Assembly (NCBI RefSeq): GCF_027172205.1
Contig: NC_070604.1
Coordinates: 5,347,501-5,411,500, forward strand
Length of the DNA stretch: 64,000 nucleotides
Source of the DNA: Podarcis raffonei
Taxonomy: Eukaryota > Chordata > Lepidosauria > Squamata > Lacertidae
Direction of reading: 5' to 3'
In this document: in pieces, positions 12,172 to 26,200 of the stretch
Position numbering within the stretch: the first letter of the stretch is position 1
How the letters are laid out: every line of letters starts with the position of its first letter
Made by a program: the position numbers and the translations under genes
The notes under the pieces: generated by a model
The model's database searches: none
Told to the model about the DNA's origin: nothing
What the model saw: the letters and a program-made list of their open reading frames with translations, nothing else

Positions 12172-12390
12172 TAGTCGTACCTTGTTTTGTGACTGGGAAC
12201 CGTTCCAGAGCGCCGGCTGCTAGCCGAAAAGGACATAGGGCAAAGCCCCACATCTGCACTTCTACGCATGCATGAAGCGCAATTTAGTGCTTCTTTTTTA
12301 GTGCAAACCCGGAAGTAACCATTCCGGTACTTCCGAGTTTGCCGCTGGAATGGACGCTAGACGAGGCAGAAATTTGCAGAGGTATTACTG
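12172..12390. mobile_element. TA-flanked MITE, second Tigger-like family
   Basis: Starts (T)AGTCGTACCTTG and ends GAGGTATTACTG with TA on both sides. The ends are imperfect inverted repeats. It is GC-richer than its surroundings. Gene B begins about 480 bp downstream. Confidence 0.5.
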
Positions 12391-12392
12391 TA

Positions 12393-12764
12393 TTGTATAA
12401 ATTTATTCCAGCCCTTTTGAAATGAGAGGATGTACTGCTTAGTTAGTATTCTTCCTTTCAAACTAAATGCTTTTGTCCCTAATTCAAGTTGAATAATTTT
12501 ATCTGCAAATGATTTCACAATGCTGCTCTCTACTCCCAGGGTAACAAACAAACTAAGATTACAGGTAATCCTGAGTGATGAGTTCGCTGCCTTCAAGAGC
12601 ATTTGAATCTGTTCTGAAAGCATTAGTTTCTGCAAGTAAGCACCATTCACTTGAATAAACATTAAACTGAAAGGCAAATCATCCAATGTATAGCTCTGAA
12701 TAGTTGTGGAGAAGAAAAAAATCGGAGGGATGGTTTAATGATTCGCTAGAGACATTACATAGCA
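12393..12764. promoter_or_regulatory. immediate upstream region of gene B
   Basis: Unique-looking DNA between the last MITE and the TATA-like box. Short stretches (for example 'AAATCATC') align with the upstream regions of C (about 34055) and D (about 55050), so it is the likely promoter-proximal region. No specific factor site is claimed. Confidence 0.35.
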
Positions 12765-12774
12765 TTATATATGG
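12765..12774 (+). promoter_or_regulatory. candidate TATA box of gene B
   Basis: TTATATATGG lies about 96 bp upstream of the gene B ATG, a plausible distance for a TATA box with a short 5' UTR. The region aligns only loosely with the upstream DNA of C and D, where this exact box is not kept. This rests on motif and position only. Confidence 0.3.
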
Positions 12775-12869
12775 GCTGCTCCTTGCAGTTGGTAGACACA
12801 GTTGTTGACCGAATTGCACTGTGGCTTTCATTACAACCACTACCCCAAAAAATTGCTTCCTGAAACAAA

Positions 12870-13123
12870 ATGGATTGGATGGAGCCGATTCCAGCGTTGT
12901 TCCTCTTTATCCTTATGATTTCCTTTGTTTTGAAACTGGGCACTTTCTGGAACAAGAGCTCCCAAAAACGTCCGCCAGGACCGAGGCCTTTACCTCTCAT
13001 TGGGAATCTCCACAGCATGGATCTGAAGATGCCTTACAGAACCATGCTAAAGGTAAAGATTCCAGTTCTTCCCATGGCAAGGCTGAAGGGTACTGGGGCA
13101 GCCCAGTCAGAAGAGTGGGGTAT

Positions 13124-13158
<35 letters not shown>

Positions 13159-16100
13159 ACAACAACAACAACATTGCATTTTGTTCTCTTAGAGCCTATA
13201 AATCTCATCTCCCCTTTGTGTGCTACAGAACCTCCTCTTATCTTTCCCAATAAATAGTCATAGGACCAAGCGGCAATTTATAACTGGTAATTTGTACAAG
13301 GTGTCTGGGGGTGTCTGGTGTCAAATCACGTTTGACTCTGCCTCCATTATCAAGAATGCAGAAGTGCCAGTGCAAACCTTACCAGCAGCCAGGACCTGTG
13401 GAGGAGGGCCCTTGCTTGCCCAGTCGCAAAGCTCAGGACATAAGCCATGCAAGTAGAGGTGCCCCCCTACAAAAGGGTGTGTGTCAAGTATTTGATCAAT
13501 GTCTTGGCTAAGTCTATCCCCGTCTTGTTATACTCTTGCATGCACCACCTGTTTGTAACATGGAAACCCATTTTGGGATGCTTGTACTTATTTTACCAAT
13601 AAAACTTTCAAGCCCAAGGAGAGCACTGCAAATGAAACAAAGAGAAAGAAAAATAAGCTTTGCAGAAAGATATTTATTTTAGATATGGCCTCCTTCTAAA
13701 TAAATAAAATCCAAGTTTGAGTTTTGAAATAGGTATTGCATTGAATCTCTCCCTCTCCATTATCTTCTTATGGAAAATGGTAACTAAAGAGAGGGGAAGG
13801 ATACCACAGACCAGACCCACCTGTGAACTTTTAGCATTTTCTAATATGCTGCCGAGGTGATGCAAAGGATTGGTATATGTCTGCAGGTTTCTTTTCTGGC
13901 TCTGCCTTACTGTTTACAGCACCCTGGCATGCAGCCATTCATTCACAGAGAGTGTTTTTGTTTGCCTTAAGTCTGCAAATTATACATAATTACTGCCTTC
14001 TTATTTGGTATGTTGCTTGAAAATGACTCCCAAGACCTTCTCCTCCACCTTCTGACGCAACTCGAGGTGGCCTGGTTAAGCCCTGGTGCACTCAAGGCAG
14101 CGGGAGGAGCAAAAAGAGCAGCTGCAGCCCCAACTCCCAAGTGGCCGTGAGCAGCATGCCCCTTGGGGGCCTTCAAGCTACAGAGATACAAAAGGGGAGA
14201 GTCATGGGGGGTGGGTTTAGGCTCCTTGGATCTGCTGCACCCCTCCTCTGTTGCCTGGCGAGGCCCAGGGGCCCCCAGTTCCCCTTAGGTAATAAACACA
14301 TGAACACAATTTTTTTTAGCTAATGGGATAAATAAGGCCAGAACTTTATTGGTTACAGGTGTGAGTGGTTTGGCTTAGGCATTGTGTGAAACCAGACTAC
14401 AGTGGTGCCCCGCAAGACGAACGCCTCGCAAGACGGAAAACCCGCTAGACGAAAGGGTTTTCCGTTTTGGAGGCGCTTCGCAAAACGAATTTCCCTATGG
14501 GGTTGCTTCGCAAGACGAAAAAATCTTGCGTCCCCCCGCGGGGTTTTTTCGCTTTTTCCGCCCTTTTCCTAAGCCGCTAAGCCGCTTATGAGCTGTGCCG
14601 CTGATAAGCCGCTTAACAGCTGATCGCGAAAAGCCGCTTGACAGCTGTAGCGCTAATCCACTAAGCTGTCAATGGGCTTGCTTCGCAAGACGAAAAAACC
14701 GCTAGACGAAGAGAATCGCGGAACAGATTCTTTTCGTCTAGCGAGGCACCACTGTATATCCTGATTCCTGCACGTCCACAGGAAGTCTCTTAAGGGTCAA
14801 CCACCAGTAGGGAGAGCCCTATGATATACATCAATTAAAAGCTCCCCCAGGGTCCCTGATGGGGTTGTGGCATGGCCCTAGCCCACGCTCAGGCTTCGGA
14901 CAGGATCCACACTCCTGGATCCTTTTAAGGGGATCCCTTTAACAAGGAGGGGCAGGCGGAGGCAACAACCTTCCCTCCCATAAACAAGGCTTACGCAATG
15001 CCTAACCTTACAAAGTTGTGACGATTGCTACAAGGTAAGCAAAAACCAAATGGCTGGTGCCAATTTGCCAAGTGGAAAAATGCCTACCTGGCCCCAACAA
15101 TAAGGCAACCAACATTAGTCTATAGCAAGGCCAAAGTCAAGCAACGCATAAAAGAGGGCGGGTGGGCTGGGTGATCCGACGAGGAGGCAAAAAGGAGGCT
15201 GCCCCCTCAGCTGGGCTGTGATTTAAACTGCAGTGGCCATGCCCCCTGACTGACCAGACTGGTCCGCCGGGGTGTGTGACGCGGCTGGGAGTCCCGATGA
15301 CGCGGGCAGCATCCCTCTGCCCACTGCTGAGTCACAGGGTGGTCCTGGATGCCCTTCCGCAATTCCACCCCCCAGGGAAGGGAAGGGGAGTGGTCTTCCC
15401 AGCCTGCTGCCTAAGGCTAATGGGCAGGCAGGCCCCACTAAACCTGCATTTTAAAAGTAAAGTTAAATTTGAAACGTAAAACAACAGGTCTTCTCTCCTT
15501 AACTGCCTCTAGCACAGCCCTCTCGCTTGAGCCTGACTTTTAAACTAGATTAGAGAGGTGCTATTAAAGGTAAATCACATTTATCCTTACAACTGCCTGG
15601 TTTTGTTCTGGTTTTCTGTACTCCTAGAAAACTGGGTGAAAGGGCTGGTCTACTGTTGTTGCTGCTGCAGCTAGTAGTAACAAACGTCTTTGCGTGGACA
15701 GGCAGCGTCCCCCAAACCCTGGAGGATAGACAATGAGCTTTATCATTACAGTCAAACCTCTTCTTACATCCTTTTTTGCCTGGAAGTAACCAGTGGGTTT
15801 GCCACCGTTCATGCATGTGGAGGAGCGGCAATCGCCGTTCGTGCCTGCACAGAAGTGGGCAATCGTTGCCTGTGCCTGTGCCCAATGGCGCCTCGCCCAG
15901 CGACCCATTTCGACTTTTAGACAGGCCTCTGGAACGGATTGTGGTCGTGAGTACAGGTTCCACTGTATATCATTTGGATTCTTTTTTGCACAGTGATTTG
16001 CAAAGATACAAAAGTAAATTCATCTGCAAAATTACTGTTTTTAAATCACATGTTTTCAGCTCAGTCCAAGGCACAATGACTTGGAAATGATTTCTACTGA

Positions 16101-19100
16101 CTGTAAAGGTAAAGGTAAAGGGACCCCTGACAGTTAAGTCCAGTCGCAAATGACTCTGAGGTTGCGGCGCTCATCTCGCTTTACAGGCCGAGGGAGCCGG
16201 CGTTTGTCCGCTCTGCAGACAGTTTTTCTGGGTCATGTGGCCACCATGACTAAGCCGATTCTGGCAAAACCAGAGCAGTGCACGGAAACGCTGTTTACCT
16301 TCCTTCTGGAGTGGTACCTATTTATCTACTTGCACTTTTCGGTGTGCTTTCGAACTGCTAGGTTGGCAGGAGCAGGGACCGAACAACAGGAGCTCACCCT
16401 GCCACAGGGATTCGAACTGCTGACCTTCCAATTGGCAAGCCCAAGAGGCTGAGTGGTTTAAACCACAGCACCACCCGTAACCCTTTCTACTGACTGTAGT
16501 AACATTTATTGACTAAAACTGCAAATAATCTTACGTGAAAACTTGATTCTGTAGAATGTATAAAATAGTCCTTACTCTGAGGCAAGTGTACAAGCTACTG
16601 CAGTTTTGTATCCATGAGAGTTGCTTGACATTAATATATTATTTGAGTACCCTTGAATAGTGAGAAGGGCTTTATTTGGTGACCACACTGTGTTCGTTCT
16701 CTTGAATTTCAGTGGTCAAAAGAGTATGGCTCTGTCTTCAGCATCCAAATGGGTTCTGAGAAAATGGTGGTGCTGGCAGGATATGAGACGGTAAAGGAGG
16801 CCCTGGTGAATCAGGCCGATGCATTTGCCGAGAGGCCCATCGTCCCAATTTTGGAAGAGCTCACAAAGGGCTTTGGTGAGTCCGTTCCTTATGTAGTATC
16901 TGGTACTGCTTGTAAATAGAGTAACCATGCCAAAAGAGTCTAATCCAAAAGTTATCGTGGGAGAAATGCAAAGTATACTTTCACCTCTCTGTAGATTCGT
17001 GGCTTACTCTATAACAGAGGTTCCCAAACTTATTTGGCATATCGCCCCTTTTTCAGAAAAAAAAATATACTCAGTGCCCCCCTGGAAATCGACATTCTTT
17101 ATGCGAACAAACAGTCCAATCTGCCCCAGAGGCAGGGCCGGCGCTGCCATTGGCCAAATAGGCAGGCAAGCTGCAATCCACTTCCCAGGCATGGGTGAAG
17201 CCGAAAAGGGTTCCCCCATCCTGGGAAAACCCCACACCTTCAGCATAAGCACCCGATCCAGGGGCGGAGTTTTTGCCATCCCTTAATGGCTCCCAACCTG
17301 GCGATAAACATCATTACACAAAAGATGAAACACAATTTTTCCAATTTTTCTTCTTTTCTTCCTTTATGCTTCCACCGCCCCTTTATTTTTATTCAATGCC
17401 CCCCAATTGCACCCGAGGCTACTAGCACCCCCCAGGGAGTGCTATCTCCCACTTTGGGAAACACTGCTCTATAATTTGAGAATAGCTTTTGAATTTTTCT
17501 ACCAACCTGTGTTCCTTTGATAGGAGCACAGGATCTGCAGGCATTAGGCTGATCCTGGGTCCCTGCACACCCCAGGCCCCCAATGTCATATGAAGCGGCA
17601 CCTGCGGATTTCTGTGGGTCAAATGAAGTTTTGGGGTTTTTTAAAAAAAAAATAGGCCAGAGTTCAGTAAGGTGCTCTTGAATAAACAAAAATGAATAAA
17701 AGACTGCATATGTGTATAAAATACTGCATACGCGTATAAAGGATTTCTATGCACTGTCTCCTGTACTCATTTGTTTAATTTCTCTTCCACAGTAATAACA
17801 TAATCATGAAAATCATTGTCTGAAAAACCTTTAAAAGGTTATTATCATAGGAGCACTGACACGTGGCACAAAAAAACCTTGAAGTTAGTAGCTTTATTAA
17901 GGAATCAAAGCATGATCCATGCAGAGACTCCCGTATATTGAGCTGTTGCTGAGACTGCCTGGGACCTCCCACTTCATTCTATTCCTTCTGAGTCAAGCCC
18001 CTTCTTCTGTCTCTGGCGAGTCCCAAGGGACCCTCTCCTTCTCTGCTTTGCCCTGCGTTCTACTTTGTGAAATAACTGCCTTGTTCTGGGAGTGGGAGGA
18101 AGAGCTGGCAGCCCGTCAACAGACACACTGTCAAGGGGGTGAGGGGCTTGTGGTGAAGCTGCTAAGTCTGACTCCTGTATTTGCTCTGTGCTGGGCCACC
18201 TGCTTGTTATCCCCTTTTCCTCACCCTCTAAGCTCCCAGCCTTCAGTAACCCCCAGCTCTTCCCCTCCTCTGAGGTGCGTCCGGTTGTCCACCACCAAGA
18301 GCCCGACTCCAAGTCTTCTTCCTCTGCACTTTCCATGGGAGACTCTTGGTCAGGGGGTTTCCACCATTCCTTCTCATCTAGCCAGTCCATGACAGTTGGA
18401 GGTCTTGTCTGTGCCTGTCTCAATTCTGTAGTTAAAGGATGAGATGTTAAACAGCAAGTACATATTACTATGGCCAGCATGACTTTGAACCTGCCCCGCT
18501 TTTTTCTCTCTTCAGGTGTAGCTTTTTCTCATGGTGAATACTGGAAAGTGATGCGACGGTTTGCACTAAGCACATTACGGGATTACGGCATGGGAAAGAG
18601 GTCCATAGAGGACAGAATTGTTGAAGAGTGCAGTGTCCTGGTTAAGAAAGTTGAATCTTACCAAGGTGGGTTGGTATTTGTCTCCTGGTGCTCCAGGGTG
18701 TATCTTGTTGTTGGCATCTGTCTGCCTTGAGAGACAATGGAGTGTGCCTCCAGGGGTGAAGTCAAACCAGTGCATAAGCACAGCAGTTTAAAAGTGTTCC
18801 ATGGGCTTTATCCACACTTCCTCTTCTCCCGCTGCTTTCCCTTGGGAAAAGCCACTCTTTGGAACAATTTGGGTTTCCCCCAGATTGCCATTAGTTCTGA
18901 TCTACTGCTAAAGAGTGGTTTTCCCCTTGGAAAGGAGTGGGGGAAGGGAAAAACTGCTTCAACCATGCCTAGAAAGTGTGTGTGAAGTGGAAGTGTGGAT
19001 GAGCCCATACTTATAGTTAACTCCAGAACTACAGTTTCCAGGGTTGGTTCCTTGTGGAGACGTAATCGGTCTGTTCCTGTAGTGTGTAGATTATATTCCA

Positions 19101-22100
19101 ATAGCTCCTATGACTTCCAAGCCCTCTTTAGCATTTCTTAGCCAACATATAGCCACATCCAGCAGCACTTAGGATCAGTTTCTTTGATAAATGAGGTCTA
19201 CACATAGGTAAGCTGCCAGTAGGGATTTAAGGCAACAAAGAGCAGACTTAAAAACAATGCCCTTTCCATACTTGGAATTTCAACAGATTATTTTTGTTTA
19301 ACTGTCATATTTATGTATAGGAAACCCGTTTGAGACCACCACAATTATGAATGCAGCTGTTGCCAATATTATAGTGGCCATACTACTAGACAAGCAATTT
19401 GATTATGAAGATCCCACATACATAAGACTTCTGAAGTTGGTCAATGAAAATGCCCGGCTTCTTGGAAACTTCTCAGTCATGGTAATCTATTTTTTCCAAT
19501 TAAAACAAACAAACAGTTGATTGTAATAACAGTGTATGCAGTGTGGGCAGGGCAACCTGTTTATTGTATACTGTTCAGGATTCACTATAAAACACAGAAT
19601 CTTGGTATCTTGAGAAACTTGGTGGTGATGTGAAATATTTAGAAAATTCAAACAGATGGCACAGTTATCCCATAACTATAACGAAGTCTTTCTGGCCTCA
19701 TTGCCATTGGGACTCCAAGGACAAGGAAGAACCAGTGATAGCTTTTTCCATGAAAGCTCAGAAGGGGCCCCCGAGGGCAGATCTCCTTCCCTGAAGATGA
19801 ACCTCCAGAGGAGAATCACAATAGCCTATTATCCTGGGGTTGCACATAAATTATGCTATCCTGAGGTACCCTACCCCCCATTCCAAACGCCATTTCAGAG
19901 CCTCCAGGAGACACTGCTGACTGCTATGGGGCAATTTGACTTACACCACCCTTTTAGCCAGAGTAACTTTAAGAAGTCTTTAAGGTGTAATTACTAAACA
20001 TTAAATCAACCTGAATACATTATTGTTTTGTATTGTATATGGGCCACCACACTTTGAGACACCCATCTGAGCGTACAGTACTGGGCTTTCCTAATGTTTT
20101 CTTTTTCTTTTTTCACATTTTATCCTTTCAGCTGTATAACATGTTTCCTGCTCTTGGTTTTCTTTTGGGGGCTCGTAAGACTATCATTCAAAACAGAGAT
20201 GAGCTGTTTGCCTTCATAAATGCCACCTTCATAAAACACCTCCGAGATTTGGATGAAAATGACCAAAGGAGCTTTATTGATTCTTTTCTTATTCGACAGC
20301 AAGAGGTAACAGAGCATTTTAAGTTTGCCCAGGAGAAATTTTCAATTCATGCTTTAAGTGTATGTTTGCAAGTGGTTGCATAAGGAGTAGTCAGGAAGCC
20401 TCACTTCAGAAGCACACTTTCTGCCATTTCTAACTATTCCACCATCATTAATGTGTTACAGAAGCAGTCTCTGCAGGGCCAAAGGTTGCATGCTTGTCAG
20501 CATTTCTGAAAATCTACCTTATTCAAATGGCATCTGTTGTGCAATTGTTAGTCACTTGTTTCTTGCTATCACCTTCCTTTTTGTAGACACAGCAGAGGCT
20601 GAAGAGGAGATTGTATAGCCAAGGCTGCCAATTATGCTAGGTTTTGTGCTAATAGTACAAAGGGGGAATAGTGGCTAGTTTGTCCTGCTAGAAATTCATT
20701 GCGTTCTGAGGATGGCCACATTTGGACAGGCAGGAGTAGGAATTTGGCGGAGTAGGAATGGATTTGCTCTTTGCATTTCTCCTCCTTCCACTTAACCTCC
20801 ACAGTTCTGACTCCTCCCTTTTCTTTCTTCCTCTGCTCCCTCCCCTCTGGTTCCTGGCAGCACAGGCAGCTATTATCCGTGCTGCTGCTCCTGATGCTAT
20901 TGAAATACAGGGAACTCACAACAGAGGCACATTTAACTTGCCTTATGCACTTGGCATTTTTTTTACAAAATCAAAAAAGCAATGGGCATCCAACAAAAAA
21001 GTCTTGGCAATCCTACTCGCCATTGAACCCAATGTGCTCTGACTATAAACAATTTTGGCTTTACGGGCTTTACCTGGAACGTAACTCTTGTGTAAGTTGA
21101 GAGTCACCTGTATACACTTACTGATTCACACTTGTGTGCATATGAAGGGTTAACCTCTGCTCAAGTTACCTGAGTGTGTGTGGCTCTCAGCAGACTCTGT
21201 TCCCCAGTCTGTTGCTCTTCGTGCTTCCTGGAACAAGCAATGAAGGAGCCAGACAGCTTCTGGCTCCCTGCAAGTGAACTGAATCTCTTCAAACGGGAGA
21301 TTTTATAGCCTGCACTTTTGCTAATCCAAAGATTGCATGATCCTTTTTGTAAGGAAACCAAGTCCTTTTCTTTTTAATCCGCTTAGAACCTTCTTTCATC
21401 TTTGTTTTACTGCCAGCAGACGGAGACTTGTTTGATGTAACTGCAGGAAACTCTGTGAGTAAAATACTCACTTATTTGCAAAGCTAAATTCTGTGATTTA
21501 TTCCAGCCTAAGTATTTTCATGGTTTGTGCTTGTTTAAAGCTGGATGAGGGCAGATACAAATCTAACCGGGTGCCTGGAACAGTAACCAGTATGCTCAAC
21601 TCGGCTCCTGGAGATTAGGAATCTCTCTTTGTATAAGGTTTCATGAACCATTGTGTCAGATGCAATAACACATTCACACACACATACTCTACACAGAAAC
21701 TCTGCTCTGAGATTCCTTTTTGAGGACAAATGGTGGGTTAAATTTCTGTTTTCCACTGCAAAAGCCAGGCATACATTCACTTCTACAACCAGTAACAAGA
21801 AGGACACAAAGCTTGTCCCTACTATACTGTGACCTCCATCACAAGTTGGCTGGTGGGAGCTGTGATCTGCAACGTCTAGAGGGCCCCATGTTGCTCACCT
21901 CAGTTTAAAGAAGGTTAACCAAATATAGTTCCAGACTGACATGTGCTATTTCTGTGTCATGCTTTCCTTTTGGACTATGTGTAAATTCACCAAAGATGTT
22001 TGCACTTTATGCAAAATGGCCACTAACCAAGTGTTCACCATTCATATTAAGTCTGCATGATGCCTGAGTATGTTCTAACTCATGGGGTCTTGCACCCAGT

Positions 22101-23258
22101 AAGGGTTAACCAGTGCTTTTTCCCCTGGGGATTCTATAGGGTATGCAGTTCCAGAATCTTCTTCTTTTTTTCTAGAAGAAAAGCACTGGTTAATTCTAAT
22201 GGAGGAATCTATTGTTGAACTAGTCAGACAAGTTTATTTGTAAGATGAGGACCACACACTTGCCACCTACATAATGCCATTATTTCCTTAGTCTAAACCA
22301 AGGTTGTTGGCTGAGCAGTTGTGCCACGATTAGCATCAGAGAAGAAGGAACTGGATTGCCAAGCTACAACCACCTCTTCACTTAGTTGGTAAACAGAGAA
22401 CAATAGGGAAAGAGCTGGGTCAGACCCATTCTTAGTGTTTGCTTGACTCCAAAGCTGTGACTAATGGATGAGCAAGACACTTTGGGGTCTTGAGCCCCTC
22501 TGTCTTATGCTTGGGTTGTATATATGTGTCAATAAATCCTATATCATCATGATGGCATGGTCTGGAAAACCTGGAATCTCTCACTGCTCAGCGATTGGGG
22601 TTATGTGCAGTGCTACTTTGGATCCAGTCAGGTATTCATTTTTATCTCTGCACATGAAATTTTCTCACTCCATTTGTTTTAACTCTTTGCAACCCAGGAG
22701 GAGGAGAAGAACAAGACGAATGGATACTTCCGCAACGAAAACTTAAAAGCTGTTGTGGCCAATTTATTTGCTGCTGGCATGGAGACCGCTTCTACCACAC
22801 TGCGCTGGGGACTGTTTCTAATGATGAAATATCCTGAAATTCAGAGTGAGTGCTTTTAATTGGGTTGGCTCCCATTATTCTGAGATATCTTACTTCCAGT
22901 TATATGTAACTATTAGAGCAAAAGCTGAAAGAAAACTTGGGGCAGATTTGGATGTCACCTGAAACAACAGCAGGAGGAGATGAGAACATTGCCCTTCCTG
23001 TTATTGTGAAGATTGGCGTGAATTAATTAATCAGCCAGGGGGCAGGATTGTGTGAGGCGATTATGAATATGAAAACACTGAAAACGCATATTGTAGAGCC
23101 CTGCTTGGTCAGGAATATCCATGGAAGTGGCCACCTTATGAGAGCTACAGCCATTTTCCCACGTGATATTTAAATAGCCATCCTGGATGCATTTGTCTCC
23201 ATCAGTATACAGTGGTACCTCGGGTTACATATGCTTCAGGTTACATACACTTCATACA

Positions 23259-23289
<31 letters not shown>

Positions 23290-26200
23290 GCTTCAGGTTA
23301 CATCCGCTAACCCAGAAATAATGCTTCAGGTTAAGAACTTTGCTTCAGGATGAGAACAGAAATCGTGCTCCAGCGGCGCGGCAGCAGCAGGAGGCCCCGT
23401 TAGCTAAAGTGGTGCTTCAGGTTAAGAACAGTTTCAGGTTAAGAACGGACCTCCGGAACGAATTAAGTACTTAACCCGAGGTACCACTGTATCAGGCATT
23501 GGCTTAAATCAGTGGTTCCCAATTAGCCAATTACTGAGGACCCCCTATTTTTCAAAAGCCAAGCCACAGAACCCCTACTTTTGAAAATTTTGATAACTCT
23601 ATGGCAGTTACCTGTGCAAGTCATTTTAAAAAAATGTGGGGGACCCTCTAATAAGAAAAGGATTTTAGGTATACTAAATAGACCATAAAATTTGTGATAT
23701 TTCCACACAAAATGACAAAGATTTAGTTGGGGGAGAGAGAAATTTAATTTTATTAACATATAGTACAAGTGAACAAATTATGACATGCCAACAGCTACTA
23801 AACCTATATAATAATAATAATAATAATAATTTACTTATTGATTTATTTACATGCCACCCATCTGACTGAGTTGCCCCAACAAAATGTTAAAAAAACACTA
23901 AACCTAAATGTGATGGGAGAAATCATGCCTCTTTTTGTCTAACAATCCCGTCCACATCTGGTTCAATATTTCCTACTTTTATTCTCAAATCTGGTCCAAC
24001 ATCAAGCCGATTTCTATGCTTGTTCTTCATATAACAAAATGTTGAAAATGTTTGTTCACAAAGATATGTGGAAAATAATCCCAGAAGATAGTCGCTAATT
24101 ATGCAGGTGCTCAGTGATGTAATGTTTTACTTCTGGTATCAATTCTTCTTCAGAGGCTTCCAGAAATGTCTCCTCTGTTGGGATGTTAGTGAGGCTACAA
24201 CCTTCTACTCAGCTTGCCCAAATTTTTAAATAACTACCTCAATCTTATCTTCAATGTAAAAAAATTTCACATCACTACCTTGAAGGCTTATGTTGAGACT
24301 GTATGTGAACCATGCAAAGTTGTTTAACTGATCACTTGGAAATTTTGAATCTGTCAAAATTTTAAATCAGAGGGTGAGCTGTTGTGCTAATCATTGTGGC
24401 AATTTGCTTATTCCCCTGTTGGACTTCCAAGATGACACATGAATCCCAAACACATATGGCAAGATTCACTGAAATCCCTACCTAAAAGTAGTGGAAGAGT
24501 CCTATAAACTTGAGAGGCGCTGAAAGCAATTAGAAGTTCTTTTCAGTTAAAAAGTGAAGCAAAGGGAAGGGATCTCTTCCTTTTTTTTTTAATGATAAGC
24601 ACATAAGGTAAAAGGTAAAGGACCCCTGGACGGTTAAGTCCAGTCAAAGATGATTATGGGGTTGCGGTGCTCATCTCACTTTCAGGCCGAGGGAACCAAC
24701 GTTTGTCCACAGACAGCTTTCTGGGTTATGTGGCCAGCATGACTAAACCTCTTCTAACACAACAGAACACCGTGATGGAAACCAGAGCACACGGAAATGC
24801 TGTTTACCTTCCCACTGCAGCAGTACCTATTTATCTACTTTCACTGGTGTGCTTTCGAACTGCTAGGTTGGCAGAAATTGGGACAAAGCAATGGGAGTTA
24901 ACCCTGTCACCGGGATTCAAACTGCCGACCTTCCGATCAGCAAGCCCAAGAGGCTCAGTGTTGTGCACCATAGCGCCACCCACGTCCCATGTAAACCCAC
25001 CCCTTGGAGCAAGCTGTTCTCTCTCCCTCTCCCTCTCCCTATTCCCCACTCCAATTGCAAGAGCCCTAAGAAATTGTGTCAGAGGTTTTTGCTCAATCCC
25101 AGGTCACTTCCCACCCAGGAACTCTTTCACAAGTTTTTCCCCTGCTGCTCCTGAGCCGAGGCTGGATGATGCCTGAAAGGCTTTCACTGTGCAATTAACA
25201 AAATATGTGAGTCCCCCAGCAGGTGATGGTGCTGCGGACCCACAGCAGTCCCTGAACCCCTCACTGAGAACCACTGCCTTAAATGTTTGTCCTGCTTAAA
25301 AATACCTATGTATAATTCTAGAGATTAAATTTGTGAGCCCATGGAATTGGAGAACCAGTTTATGCCAGTTCTATGCTGGAGAGATTAATATTTTGAGAGA
25401 CAAAAGCCAAAGTCAAAGAGATAATCTTAGCAGAAAAATGAATGCTTTTCCATTTTTTGTTTCCCCCAGTAAAGGTCCAAGAAGAAATTGCAAAAGTTGT
25501 TGGATCTTCTCAGCCAAGGATTGAACACCGAACAAAAATGCCTTATACAGATGCCGTGATCCATGAGATCCAGAGGTTTGCCGATATCGTCCCAACCAAC
25601 CTGCCACATGCCACGACCACAGATGTTACCCTCAATGGCTACTTCATTCCAAAGGTGATCCTTTTCATTGAACTGCTGCCCACTAGTTACAATATATTTT
25701 AAGGCTTTCCTGGGAGTAAGCCCCTTGGACTTCAGGGTGGCTGACATCTGTGCAGACTTGTATAAAATTGCACTGTAAGCATGCAATCTACCCTTTGGAA
25801 GCTGTCAGGCATCAACTTCAACCCATTAAACAGATCTCAGTGGGAAGGAGCACAAGGTTGGAAAACAAACCATATCTGGTGGAAGATTATGGTTTATACA
25901 TTAAAATTTGTCAAACTAAAGACATTTCTCAGATGGACTCAAATCTCATTTGTCCTACACTAAATATTTATTGTACCAGAGGCATATGCTTTATATTAAA
26001 ATATCTCTTGCTTTGCCTTTGCAGGGGACTCACATCATACCATTGCTGTCCTCTGTGCTGCATGATGAATCTCAATGGGAGAAACCACATAAATTCTATC
26101 CTGAGCATTTTCTCAACTCTGAAGGAAAATTCGTAAAGAGAGATGCTTTCATGCCTTTCTCTGCAGGTAACTTTCTTTTTTTCTTTTTTCTTTACTTTTG

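Noticed and set aside
12357-12686. Minus-strand open frame of 109 codons upstream of gene B
   Set aside because: No family similarity, and part of it runs into the MITE; probably chance.
12821-13159. Open frame ending in many tyrosines
   Set aside because: A TAC microsatellite read through in the wrong frame over exon 1 of gene B.
20758-21100. Open frames in gene B intron 5
   Set aside because: Low-complexity C/T-rich DNA, no motifs, overlapping in two frames.
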